A stretch of DNA of 64,000 nucleotides from Reticulitermes speratus. Its lineage: Eukaryota; Arthropoda; Insecta; Blattodea; Rhinotermitidae. The notes beneath the pieces were generated by a model. The model was not told the origin of the DNA. It did not search any database and saw nothing but the letters and a program-made list of their open reading frames with translations. Positions 22,190-32,584 of this stretch are shown here, one piece after another (position 1 is the stretch's first letter; each line of letters begins with the position of its first letter). The stretch lies in assembly GCA_021186555.1 (NCBI GenBank), contig JAJKFL010000006.1:2279715-2343714 (forward strand). Reading direction: 5' to 3'. A program made the translations under genes and the position numbers.

Positions 22190-22408
22190 CAGGTAGCACT
22201 GACGGGAATTAAGGGGGCCAATTCTGAAGGAGACCATGGTACATTACTCTTAGGGTCAACTGTGTTCTGTAGTGTTTACATCGCCTCGTACAAAAAAAAC
22301 ACTTTTAGAAAAAGGAGTGGTTTATGAAGTGTGACAAGTATTATGTCGTGGCCTGTTTAGCAGAACTGGTTCCCATGGACCTGCAGTTCTCAGGTACCTG
22401 ACTGTACG
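22190..22408 (+). pseudogene. decayed coding-like segment, family not identified
   Basis: From 22194 a frame without stops runs about 43 codons (VALTGIKGANSEGDHGTLLL, later YIASYKKNTFRKRSGL), then stops. After a shift of frame it continues as KCDKYYVVACLAELVPMDLQ to a stop near 22400. The residue mix is protein-like and the break looks like a frameshift in an old open frame. No start codon or domain is recognised. I think it is the end of a transposon ORF; a relic exon is the alternative. Confidence 0.3.
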
Positions 22409-22434
22409 CCTTGCAGTGGTTACCCCAGAGGGTT

Positions 22435-22955
22435 TAGTCACTTGAACCTGGATTGCAGTGCGTTCAGTCACTTGGATGTTTATTGTACCGTGTTGAATCA
22501 CTTTAATTTGGATTCTACATCAGCGGTTCCGAGCTAGCCATGTATTAGGACCCCTTTTTTAACTACAAAAATGTAGCGGACCCACACACATTATCAGTCG
22601 TAATTTTAGACTCCGCTACTGAGAAAACACACGACAAAACAGGCGATTGTAAACCCCAAACAGCTGTACACTGTTTGTCATTTTATTCATCAGAACACTA
22701 ATAAATAAGGATAACACACGAAACCAGGCGCTGGATAAATTGCATTATCAGGGCCTTGGACTGCACGTGGTCCGCGGCCCACCGTTTGGGAACCCCATCC
22801 AACAGCGTTCAGTCACCTAAATATGAATTCCAGAGTGTTAAATCATCGTGAATACGGATTCCAGAATGCTATATTACTTGCATATGGCTTCCTGGGTGTT
22901 AAATCAGGTGCATATGGATACCAGGTGTTCCAATTACTTGACTTTGGACCGGCGA
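22435..22955. repeat. old degenerate minisatellite of about 30 bp, split by a hAT-like insert
   Basis: Loose repeats with GTGTTnAATCA..TTnGGATTCCA are readable before 22520 (GCGTTCAGTCACTTGG, GTGTTGAATCACTTTA). They resume after 22797 (GCGTTCAGTCACCTAAA, GTGTTAAATCATCGTG, GTGTTAAATCAGGTGC, GTGTTCCAATTACTTG). The 277-bp insert between them is not related to the repeat. Confidence 0.6.
22521..22797. mobile_element. hAT-like non-autonomous element
   Basis: The left end CAGCGGTTCCGAGCTAGCC and the right end, read inward, GGGGTTCCCAAACGGTGGGC match the familiar CAGnGGTTCCCAA-type hAT termini. The interior has no coding potential. I could not find a convincing 8-bp target duplication. Confidence 0.6.
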
Positions 22956-23225
22956 GAGTAAAAAAGACTCGACACACGAGATATTGCAACATCGACGCAC
23001 CTGGCCGCGACGTTCAGTATTCATTAATGAAAGTCACGTACTGCATCTGTCAAGAGCGACATTTATTGGCGACGACAAAAAGAGACTGACTCATCGGAAT
23101 TCGAACGTGTTTAACTCTCTTAATTATTGTTCAAACTCAGGCTCGGTTCTATCGGCCTTCTACAGACAACAGTGACGTCACAAACAGGCACTACAAAGTG
23201 TTTTGTGTCTACAGAAATCCGTATT
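22956..23225. other. spacer, nothing recognised
   Basis: Single-copy; ORFs at 22823-23089 and 22984-23175 run in from the degenerate repeat and have no motif. Confidence 0.4.
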
Positions 23226-24908
23226 CGGCCCCAACACAGCGTCATGCTTATTATTCCATACCTAACACAGCGTCATGCTTATTATTCCATACTAACACAG
23301 CGCCATGCTTATTTTTTCATGCCTAACACAGCGCCATACTTATTATTCCAACCTAACACAGCGTCTGCTCATTATTCCATACCTAACACAGCGTCATGCT
23401 TATTATTCCATACCTAACACAGCGTCATGCTTATTATTCCATACTAACACAGCGCCATTCTTATTTTTCCATACCTAACACAGCGCCATACTTATTATTC
23501 CATACATAACACAGCGTCATGCTTATTATTCCATACCTAACACAGCGTTATGCTTATTATTCCATACCTAACACAGTGTCTGCTTATTATTCCATACCTA
23601 ACACAGCGCCATGCTTATTATTCCATACCTAACACAGATTCTGCTTATTATTCCATACCTAACACAGCTTCTGCTTATTATTCCATACCTAACACAGTGT
23701 CTGCTTATTATTCCATATCTAACACAGCGTCTGCTCATTATTCCATACCTAACACAGCGTCATGCTTATTATTCCATACCTAACACAGAGCCATACCTAT
23801 TATTCCATACCTAACAAAGTGTCTGCTCATTATTCCATACCTAACACAGTGTCTGCTCATTATTCCATACCTAACACAGCGTCTACTCATTCCATACCTA
23901 ACACAGCGTCATGCTTATTCCATACCTAACACAGAGCCATACTTATTATTCCATACCTAACACAGTGTCTGCTCATTATTCCATACCTAACAAAGTGTCT
24001 GCTCATTATTCCATACCTAACACAGGTCTGCTCATTATTCCATACCTAACACAGCGTCATGCTTATTATTCCATACCTAACACAGAGCCATTCTTATTAT
24101 TCCATACCTAACACAGTGTCTGCTCATTATTCCATACCTAACACAGTGCCTGCTCATTATTCCATACCTAACACAGCGTCATGCTTATTATTCCATACCT
24201 AACACAGAGCCATACTTATTATTCCATACCTAACACAGTGTATGATCATTATTCCATACCTAACACAGTGTCTGCTCATTATTCCATACCTAACACAGCG
24301 TCATGCTTATTATTCCATACCTAACAAGTGTATGCTCATTATTCCATACCTAACACAGTGTCTGCTCATTATTCCATACCTAACACAGCATCATGCTTAT
24401 TATTCCATACCTAACACAGAGCCATTCTTATTATTCCATACCTAACACAGTGTCTGCTCATTATTCCGTACCTAACACAGTGCCTGCTCATTATTCCATA
24501 CCTAACACAGCGTCATGCTTATTTCCATACCTAACACAGAGCCATTCTTATTATTCCATACCTAACATAGTGTATGCTCATTATTCCATACCTAACACAG
24601 TGTCTGCTCATTATTCCATACCTAACACAGCGTCATGCTTATTATTCCATACCTAACACAGTGTATGCTCATTATTCCATACCTAACACAGTGTCTGCTC
24701 ATTATTCCATACCTAACACAGTGTATGCTCATTATTCCATACCTAACACAGCGTCATGCTTATTATTCCATACCTAACAGTGTCTGCTCATTATTCCATA
24801 CCTAACACAGTGTCTGCTCATTATTCCATACCTAAAACAGTGTCTGCTCATTATTCCATACCTAACACAGCGTCATGCTTATTATTCCATACCTAACACA
24901 GTGTCTGC
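23226..24908. repeat. minisatellite of 28-31 bp units (about 56 copies)
   Basis: The common core is TTATTCCATACCTAACACAG, followed by a variable 7-11 base part (CGTCATGCTTA, TGTCTGCTCA, AGCCATACTTA, TGTATGCTCA). Because lengths of 30 and 31 are mixed, all frames are crossed and the plus-strand ORFs with IPYLTQ or YYSIPNT motifs are artefacts. Variant types alternate in short local series. Confidence 0.95.
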
Positions 24909-25471
24909 ATCACGATGTAGCCTTCTAGATACTGATACCGTGCAGCTGTGTACGTTATTATCACGTTTCAGGGACAACTTCCCACTCCATCTTCTATCAT
25001 GAAGATTGAGGCAGCATGTACCTCCGAAACGCTGGTATCAGCTACCAGATTACATGGTGTCAACATCCAGCACACCGTCACAAAGTTTCCCAACTGCGCA
25101 AACCTGAATCTCGTTAGCACTCCGCTATGTGCCCAGCAAACTGTGACAGCACTGCGCAGGCGCGAGCCCGCTATGTGCCCCACCCGCCCCAAGCTGCACC
25201 TGAAACTTTTCCCCTTTCACGCCAAAGGCAGATTATCCCAGAGTTCGCCGTCTTCCAAGCGAAACTGCTTTCGGTGTTTGAAGTATAGCGGTTACTATAC
25301 TGCCTGCTCCTGACACTGAATGACCCCGCATTTTGCCCACGATGTTTGTTTAAGTGTTTCGTATAATGGTCACAACTAACAGCTATTGATTCCCTGTACA
25401 GCTGGTCGGTGTAATGGCGACAGACTGTTCTCTGTGAGGTTTGAACAGCATGTATGTATATATATTATTTA
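24909..25471. other. spacer containing a family F fragment
   Basis: About 25000-25075 holds an inverted, decayed foldback MITE arm: ATGAAGATTGAGGCAGCATG, CTCCGAAACGCTGGTATCAG, AGATTACATGGTGTCAACATC. The 121-codon ORF at 24948-25313 reads across it and has no domain, so it is not called a gene. Confidence 0.5.
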
Positions 25472-25768
25472 GTTGTGGGCCGCGATAGCTCAGTTGGTAT
25501 ATCAACTCGCTATGGGCTGGACGGTCCAGGGATCGAATCCCGGTTGGGACGAGATTTTCCGCACGCGTCCAGACCGGCCCTGAGGCCTACCCAGCCTCCT
25601 ATACAATGGGTACCGGATCATTCCCGGGGGTAAAGCGGCCGGGGCGTGGCGTTACCCACCCACCCCATCTAGCGCCGAGGTTAAAGAAAGAGTAGAGCCA
25701 TACCACTGTCCCCTCTGTACCTACATGGCAGGTTATAGGGTGACCTTTACCTTTTTTTACATTATTTA
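25464..25768 (+). mobile_element. SINE-1, full-length copy with target-site duplication
   Basis: Flanked by ATTATTTA at 25464-25471 and 25761-25768. Head A-box TAGCTCAGTTGG, B-box AGGGATCGAATCCCGG. The body is the same as at 17467 and ends GACCTTTACC with a T-rich tail. Its GATAGCTCAGTTGGTA is the exact string repeated in the 37-bp array at the window start. Confidence 0.88.
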
Positions 25769-25816
25769 ACTAAACGTCAGGCTCAACGGGTTACACAGTT
25801 ATAAATAAATACCTGA

Positions 25817-26228
25817 AACTGTCATGACTGTGTTACACAAATGGCAGGCCTGTCATGACTGTGTTACACAAATGGCAGGCCTGTCATGACTGTGTTACAC
25901 AAATGGCAGGCCTGTCATGACTGTGTTACACAAATGGCAGGCCTGTCATGACTGTGTTACACAAATGGCAGGCCTGTCATGACTGTGTTACACAAATGGC
26001 AGGCCTGTCATGACTGTGTTACACAAATGGCAGGCCTGTCATGACTGTGTTACACAAATGGCAGGCCTGTCATGACTGTGTTACACAAATGGCAGGCCTG
26101 TCATGACTGTGTTCCACAAATGGCAGGCCTGTCATGACTGTGTTACACAAATGGCAGGCCTGTCATGACTGTGTTACACAAATGGCAGGCCTGTCATGAC
26201 TGTGTTACACAAATGGCAGGCCTGTCAT
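25817..26228. repeat. 31-bp minisatellite (13 copies) with a palindromic join
   Basis: The unit is CTGTCATGACTGTGTTACAC plus AAATGGCAGGC. The period is 31 bp (25883 to 25914), and only one base change (TTCCAC near 26113) is seen in the whole array. GGCAGGCCTGTC at each join contains the palindrome CAGGCCTG. Near-perfect identity implies recent expansion. Confidence 0.97.
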
Positions 26229-27169
26229 ATTTTGAAACGTGTGGTAATTAACTAAGTCCACACTAAACACAAGGACACGTGTACAAGAAAATGGCGCGGA
26301 TTGAAGTCGACACCCCCCGCCCCCCCCCCCGGGGGGAGACCAGGAGACAAATAAACCTCCAGTCTAGTGTCGACGTTACAAATACGTGGAGCTTTACCTC
26401 CACTCCAACACACGTCTTCATCATCGTGTTTCATAATTAAAAGCAGAAACAGAGTTTATTACCGACATGTCTGAACAAAACACATGAAAAAGGGGGCGGG
26501 TGAAAACGACTTAACAACTGAACACAGACCGCTCAGTACCAGGTTCGAAGTCGGCACCTCACAAACATGAAGCCCAAGGCACAGCCGTCGGCCCATACAG
26601 CAACTAGTCAACTCTGCACACATTTCACAGGTAAGCTTACAGTTCAACCACTATCCAGCCAGCTGTGGTTACTGGTCAAAGTACCATGAGTCATAGCTAC
26701 GTACAGTGGCGGCTCAACACGTGACACGCGAGTTTATGCTCAATGCGTTGTGTTTTACTGAATCCGGAAGGAATTCTTTACGAGCCGCCACTGCACCAAG
26801 AGTACGCAATCTCATCGCTTGTTCCTACGTCATCAGTTGCATGTCATTCTCTAGAAATAGTACAAGAAAAGCGAGCACAAAGCGGTTTGTTGCGACACAC
26901 AAGTCTTTCCCTTTTTAAACTCGAAGAGGGAAGGTGAGATATCACACGAACAGGCCGGAACGCTTAGAAACTGTCAGAGTGAAGCCAGAGGAAGATTCGT
27001 GATATGCTGCAGTAACGGAACACAGCCAACAAACAGCAGCATGCACAATTACCATACATTAGCAGTTCATCCACTTCCTGTGTAGCACGGAACACGTAAA
27101 TATACAAACAATACTGTTCTAACTTCACACAAAACACCAACCGCTTAATGACGAGATTTATTTTTGCAA
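26229..27169. other. spacer with C/G tracts and a SINE-1 remnant
   Basis: CCCCCGCCCCCCCCCC runs straight into GGGGGG near 26313-26336. About 26340-26425 retains the SINE-1 distal part in plus orientation (TCTAGTGTCGACGTTACA, GTGGAGCTTTACCTCCACTC). The rest, to 27169, is single-copy with motif-free ORFs (26459-26647 minus; 26706-26937 plus). Confidence 0.5.
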
Positions 27170-27415
27170 TGGCTCGACAGCCCCTTGGGGGGGCCTAGGC
27201 CGCCTCATTGTTCGAGGCTTCACGATCACACTTTAGACACACCAGACTCGGTAGGACTCCTCTGGACGAGTGATCAGCCCGTCGCAGAGACCTCTACCTG
27301 ACAACACACAACACTCACAACAGACAGACATCCATGCCCTAGGCGGGATTCGAACCCGCAGTCCCACTAAGCGAGCGGCCGCAGACCCACGCCTTAGACC
27401 GCGCGGCTACTGGCA
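27170..27415 (-). mobile_element. SINE-2, inverted copy
   Basis: Reverse-complement of the 10362 element: at the right GCGGGATTCGAACCCGCAGT (B-box on the minus strand), AGACCCACGCCTTAGACCGC and GCGGCTACTGGCA. At the left are GGCTCGACAGCCCC and TCGCAGAGACCTCTACCTGA. The head is better preserved than in the other copy and gives a class II tRNA-like start. Confidence 0.82.
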
Positions 27416-27574
27416 GCGGCATGGAGGAGATTCTGAAAAATCAAGGTATAAATAGGAAAATATTAAAACTGACCATAAAAAATGGGGAGTGAAATGGATT
27501 TAACTGGCTCTGGATAAGGAAATATGGCGAATTATTGAGAACACAGTAAAACTTTCGGTTCCAGAAAAAGGCCG
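27416..27574. other. AT-rich spacer
   Basis: Nothing recognised. Confidence 0.4.
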
Positions 27575-27845
27575 TGCCATTGCTCATGCTGCCAATCGCC
27601 GGCCTCTCACCGCGGAATCCCGGGTTCGATCTAAGGTCAGTCCATGTGGGATTTGTGGTGGAAAAAGTGGCACTGGGACAGGTTTTTCTCCGAGTACTTC
27701 TGTTTTCCCCTGTCAGTATCATTCCACCAATGCTCCACAGTCATCTCCATCTACACGTTGCTCTTACCAGAAGGACAAACGGGAGAAGCCTGGGAACCGT
27801 CCAAAAAGTTTTCGGAACTTGGGGATCATTGGATGGAAAAGAACG
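27575..27845 (+). mobile_element. SINE-3, full-length copy
   Basis: A tRNA-like head with B-box CCCGGGTTCGATCTAAGG is followed by blocks shared with copies at 42388, 49330 and 59815: GGGATTTGTGGTGGAAAAAG, GTTTTCCCCTGTCAGTATCA, TCCACCAATGCTCCAC, AGAAGGACAAACGGGAGAAG. ORFs over it in several frames (27441-27879) are shadows. Confidence 0.8.
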
Positions 27846-28423
27846 CCGACATAGTCAAAACCAGCTGAGCCACTGCTGACGTCACAGGCCGGATTCTGCT
27901 CCGTCATAAATTGCATACAACAAGGTCTTAACTCATCGCGTACAGGAACTCGTTGGTTCGCCTAATTTCGATCATTTTACTCAACAGGAACGTAAACAAA
28001 AGCACCACGCCCACTTCTGACTATGCCTGCCTTTCGGGACACATGCCGGCCAATCATTTCACGAGGCAGATCGCCCGGCCGAACTGACTACGCTATCTGC
28101 AACCACAAGCGTCATATTTTTACATCTTGGATGTTTACTGTAGAGATGTAAAATATTTCATACGGCAGGCCACACTGGAATATACAGGGTCATTATTTTA
28201 TCGTCTCACTGAGCACGGCAACCTAATCGCACAGAAAGCCTGCATCCGCCGGGACATCCCGTGACAGCTAAGACGCTCAGGACAGCGATAAAAGAAACAC
28301 ACTGTATAAAGCTACTGCAGCGTAAACTGTTGCTTCGCAGCCAGCCAAGATACAAATAACGACCACACGTAATCACATCGTGAATAGAACCGGTTAAAGA
28401 GAAGTCAGAAAATCACGATGAAA
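27846..28423. other. spacer, no gene recognised
   Basis: Single-copy, mixed composition. No repeat or coding signature seen. Confidence 0.45.
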
Positions 28424-28500
28424 GTCTTCCTGGATGTGACGCCACGTCGTCTGGTAGGAATTTTACCGACGTTTCGGAGAACTACCTAACGGCGCCATAT
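28424..28500. mobile_element. foldback MITE family F, one-arm copy
   Basis: GTCTTCCTGGATGTGACGCC, GTCTGGTAGGAATTTTACCG and ACGTTTCGGAGAACTACC, the standard order of the left arm. Confidence 0.65.
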
Positions 28501-28928
28501 GCCAGAAGACAAATGTTTGCAGTCACCGACGTCAGAACATAATACCTCGCAGACGAGGAAATGTCACACGTAACACAACAATTCTGGCGAGTTCGCTTGT
28601 ATCTGTCTCAAATAAGTCAGTTTTTGTGTCTAACTGAATATTCTGCATGTGTTTTTTATTTCACAGCTCGGAAGTCCGAATGTTTTGCTACTGGGCTTAT
28701 GAAAACGGGGATTACGCACAGAGACGGATTACTTAACGGGTCGTCCCGACGCCTGCCAGTAAAGACGGCAACAAAAACACGGGAACCTGAAAATGAGGAG
28801 AGCTGCATTGCGACAAACACAGCAGCACAACAGAAGTGTTATTCACACGACAATCAACAACAGACATGTATGGTTTAATTTTGTTTCACGACTAACACAC
28901 CAAAGATATTCGAACAAGTAACGTTGTC
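28501..28928. other. spacer with a 105-codon ORF of unknown status
   Basis: ORF 28561-28878 (plus) starts MSHVTQQFWRVRLYLSQISQ and ends in a Q-rich stretch. No domain, signal peptide or repeat is apparent and no paralogue occurs in the window. It could be chance; coding status is undetermined. Confidence 0.35.
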
Positions 28929-28970
28929 CATTCATTCATTCATTCATTCATTCATTTATTCATTCATTCT
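28929..28970 (-). repeat. TGAA-type microsatellite tail of a minus-strand LINE
   Basis: ATTC repeats on the plus strand, equal to GAAT on the minus strand. They lie directly beyond the stop codon of the LINE-derived units at 28965-29432, where a non-LTR element of this type would carry its 3' tail. Confidence 0.8.
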
Positions 28971-29432
28971 GCAGTCTGTCTTACGACAGGTCCGTAGCCT
29001 CTTCATTCTGCAGTCTGTCTTACGACAGGTCCGTAGCCTGTTCATTCTGCAGTCTGTCTTACGACAGGTCCGTAGCCTCTTCATTCAGTAGTCTGTCTTA
29101 CGACAGGTCCGTAGCCGCTTCATTCTGTAGTCTGTCTTACGACAGGTCCGTAGCCTCTTCATTCTGCAGTCTGTCTTACGACAGGTCCGTAGCCTCTTCA
29201 TTCTGCAGTCTGTCTTACGACAGGTCCGTAGCCTCTTCATTCTGCAGTCTGTCTTACGACAGGTCCGTAGCCTCTTCATTCTGCAGTCTGTCTTACGACA
29301 GGTCCGTAGCCTCTTCATTCTGCAGTCTGTCTTACGACAGGTCCGTAGCCTCTTCATTCTGTAGTCTGTCTTACGACAGGTCCGTAGCCTCTTCATTCTG
29401 TAGTCTGTCTTACGACAGGTCCGTAGCCTCTT
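28965..29432 (-). repeat. 39-bp minisatellite made from the last codons of a LINE ORF (12 copies)
   Basis: The period is exactly 39 bp. On the minus strand each unit reads GGCTACGGACCTGTCGTAAG, then ACAGACTGCAGAATGAA, encoding GYGPVVRQT(A/T)E and a stop. The adjoining LINE fragment at 29433-29596 ends in the same peptide, RFGRGYGPVVRQTTE, so the array is a tandem multiplication of that 3' terminus. Each unit also holds CTGTC-TTAC-GACAG, a 5-bp stem with a 4-base loop. The 121-codon minus ORF (29085-29450, repeats of RMKRLRTCRKTD) is another frame of the same DNA. Confidence 0.93.
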
Positions 29433-29596
29433 CCAAAGCGACTTCTCCACAGGGTGCGATCTAGTGCTTCCTCTTTCAATTTACAGTATCTTCTCTTTTC
29501 CTTAAGGTCATCCAGTAGTTGCTTACGTCTTCTTCCTCGTCTTCCCGTCATTTCTATCCTCCGCTCTAACTTTCCTTCAATCACAAGATTGTCCAA
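29433..29596 (-). pseudogene. C-terminal fragment of a non-LTR retrotransposon ORF
   Basis: The minus-strand frame begins MDNLVIEGKLERRIEMTGRR, continues KQLLDDLKEKRRYCKLKEEA and ends LWRSRFGRGYGPVVRQTTE with its stop in the first unit of the 39-bp array. This basic, Arg/Lys-rich C-terminal tail is the one I know from blattodean and termite reverse-transcriptase ORFs. The reverse transcriptase domain itself is absent (5' truncation), so the copy is dead. It shows the element's polarity and explains the adjacent array. Confidence 0.7.
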
Positions 29597-29689
29597 GTCA
29601 TAAAAATTAACGACGAGTCATTACGACGTTAAAAAATCCCCGAGCACGTTTATGCATTTGTCCCTTCGGGAACGAACTTCAAACCTGGG

Positions 29690-30010
29690 CTATTGTATTC
29701 GCAAACCATTCACGGACAGCCATTTCCACTTCCTCGTTATTCAGTAAACGGCGATGTACCAGGTGTTACTTCAGTGGCTGCTGCACAATCAGTTCCTAGA
29801 CTCGTGCTGCGCTCAGAGCCGTCCTTGATATGCCGCGCTGAGCGGTGCGATCGTCGGGAGTGTCCGTGCGGCCGTTTTGGAACTCTCTGCACCATTTTCT
29901 GACGTGAAGCACTGTTATTACGTCATCACCGTACAGCTTTATCGGGTGGCGGCGAATTTCGATGTCAGAAACACGTTTCGCCCACAAAAACCGAATCACA
30001 TACAAACTGC
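29690..30010 (-). pseudogene. mariner-like transposase N-terminal fragment
   Basis: The minus frame (within ORF 29796-30098) reads YVIRFLWAKRVSDIEIRRHP, then IKLYGDDVITVLHVRKWCRE and FQNGRTDTPDD. This is the helix-turn-helix DNA-binding start of a mariner-type transposase (HTH_48-like, with its HVRKWC..F..GRTD motif). It differs clearly from the fragment at 15061, so it is a second lineage. No catalytic domain follows. Its first codons coincide with the unit of the 43/46-bp array next to it. Confidence 0.75.
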
Positions 30011-31627
30011 TTCGCCGGACCCAGTTTACATGTCGTTTACAATCACATACAAACTTCTTCGCCGGACCCAGTTTACATGTCGTTACAATCACATACAAAC
30101 TTCGCCGGACCCAGTTTACATGTTGTTACAATCACATACAAACTTCGCCGGACCCAGTTTACATGTCGTTACAATCACATAAAACTTCTTCGCCGGACCT
30201 AGTTTACATGTCGTTACAATCACATACAACTTCGCCGGACCCAGTTTACATGTCGTTACAATCACATACAAACTTCTTCGGCCGGACCCAGTTTACATGT
30301 CGTTACGATCACATACAAACTTCTTCGCCGGCCCAGTTTACATGTCGTTACAATTACATACAAACTTCGCCGGACCAGTTTACATGTCGTTACTATCACA
30401 TACAAACTTCGCCGGACCAGTTTACATGTCGTTACTATCACATACAAACTTCTTCGCGGACCAGTTTACATGTCGTTACAATTACATACAAACTTCTTCG
30501 CCGGGACCCAGTTTACATGTCGTTACGATCACATACAAACTTCTTCGCCGGACCAGTTTACATGTCGTTACGATCACATACAAACTTCTTCCCGGACCCA
30601 GTTTACATGTCGTTACAATTACATACAAACTTCGCCGGACCCAGTTTACATGTCGTTACTATCACATACAAACTTCGCCGGACCCAGTTTACATGTCGTT
30701 ACTATCACATACAAACTTCGCCGGACCCAGTTTACATGTCGTTACGATCACATACAAACTTCTTCGCCGGACCCAGTTTACATGTCGTTACGATCACATA
30801 CAAACTTCTTCGCCGGACCCAGTTTACATGTCGTTACAATTACATACAAACTTCTTCGCCGGACCCAGTTTACATGTCGTTACAATCACATACAAACTTC
30901 TTCGCCGGACCGAGTTTACATGTCGTTACTATCACATACAAACTTCGCCGGACCCAGTTTACATGTCGTTACGATCACATACAAACTTCTTCGCCGGACC
31001 CAGTTTACATGTCGTTACAATTACATACAAACTTCGCCGGACCCAGTTTACATGTCGTTACAATCACATACAAACTTCGCCGGACCCAGTTTACATGTCG
31101 TTACTATCACATACAAACTTCTTCGCCGGACCCAGTTCACATGTCGTTACAATCACATACAAACTTCTTCGCCGGACCCAGTTCACATGTCGTTACAATC
31201 ACATACAAACTTCGCCGGACCCAGTTCACATGTCGTTACAATCACATAAAACTTCGCCGGACCCAGTTCACATGTCGTTACAATCACATACAAACTTCTT
31301 CGCCGGACCCAGTTCACATGTCGTTACAATCACATACAAACTTCGCCGGACCCAGTTCACATGTCGTTACAATCACATACAAACTTCGCCCGACCCAGTG
31401 CACATGTCGTTACAATCACATACAAACTTCTTCGCCGGACCTAGTTCACATGTCGTTACAATCACATACAAACTTCGCCGGACCCAGTGCACATGTCGTT
31501 ACAATCACATACAAACTTCGCCCGACCCAGTTCACATGTCCTTACAATCACATACAAACTTCGCCCGACCCAGTTCACATGTCGTTACAATCACATACAA
31601 ACTTCGCCCGACCCAGTGCACATGTCG
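30002..31627. repeat. 43/46-bp minisatellite (about 37 copies) seeded in a mariner 5' end
   Basis: The unit is CTTCGCCGGACCCAGTTTAC, then ATGTCGTTACAATCACATACAAA, with an optional extra CTT giving 43 or 46 bp. On the minus strand the TTTGTATGTGATT part equals the codons for LYVI that open the neighbouring transposase frame. Both lengths are multiples of 3 or nearly so, giving plus-strand ORFs of 569, 456 and 259 codons, which are artefacts. Variants are graded: TTTACATG on the left, TTCACATG from about 31130, and TGCACATG only near the right end. Confidence 0.95.
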
Positions 31628-32417
31628 TTACCACTGCACATCAACTGATCCTCCGAACAGCATCTGACTGACTTGCGCCATCCGCTGCTTGTTAGCGCTA
31701 CTACAAGTGCTGCCTTCTACCGAAAGGTAAAATGCTTAACACAGCAGTTTCGGTCTACTTTTTGAGATGCCTCGTATAAACACAACAAGCTAGCAAGCGT
31801 ATGCAGATGTCTGACATTCCTTCATTTTCGGTTTCATTATCTCGAAACCCGTACGACGGTTATCCGAAACGTCTGTCTCTCCGATTCACTAACTCAGGCA
31901 CACGGTGAGCGCAGAAACGCGGGTCGGTCTTCATGCAATGTGTCAGTTACCGTTGCTGGCCTTTAAGCGGAATTAGGAGATGCTGACAAAAATTTGCACA
32001 ACGCACAATACGAAACTGCATGGAATTTATAGCGGTTCTGCAGATGTTACATTATGAGGCCACACAAACATGACGCAGCTAACGGGAGTATCTTGCAAAT
32101 ACTTCGTAACAAAATGCACCATAAAATAATGCACCGCATAACAAACTCGATGGTCTCTTCCAATGTTTCTCCCACTGTATCACTAGCACTCCACACACGG
32201 CTTCTAACTGTCCCAGTCGATCCAACACTTCAGTTACATTCCACACGCACACGGAACACGCTTTACAGCAGTTTCATTATGAATATTTGGCTATCGAAAC
32301 ACCTGTTGCAAGTAGCAAGTGTTTTCCCCTCAGAGCGAATTTACCGACTGGTTTTCAACTCTGAAAAATGCTTTTGTATTTGTAGTTAGTGAATAATCAC
32401 CGGTTAAAAATACCGTC
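31628..32417. other. spacer with a 111-codon ORF of unknown status
   Basis: ORF 32054-32389 (plus) starts MRPHKHDAANGSILQILRNK. It contains no domain that I recognise and no neighbouring splice signals that I would trust. Otherwise single-copy sequence. Confidence 0.35.
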
Positions 32418-32505
32418 GTCAGGATGTGACGCCTATAATCTGGTAGAAATACACGGACATACCGGAGTCACGCGCTACGTCCATCTTTAGGGCAGAATCT
32501 CTGCT
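32418..32505. mobile_element. foldback MITE family F, decayed copy
   Basis: AGGATGTGACGCCTATAATC, CTGGTAGAAATACACGGACA and a CATCTTTAGGGCAG end; the GACGTTTCGG core is mutated. Confidence 0.55.
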
Positions 32506-32584
32506 ACACATAAGACAGTATGTTTCACGGTCATAGTCATAAACATCTTAAATCACAGCATCAAAAGGTATAATAGCTTGACAC

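Noticed and set aside
25817..26228. CRISPR-like direct repeats of 31 bp (also the 36-bp arrays)
   Set aside because: There are no unique spacers between units, no cas genes, and the host is eukaryotic. These are minisatellites.
29962..31671. ORFs of 569, 456 and 259 codons
   Set aside because: They translate the 43/46-bp minisatellite in shifting frames; the composition repeats HTNF, GPSLHVVTITYKL and similar strings only.
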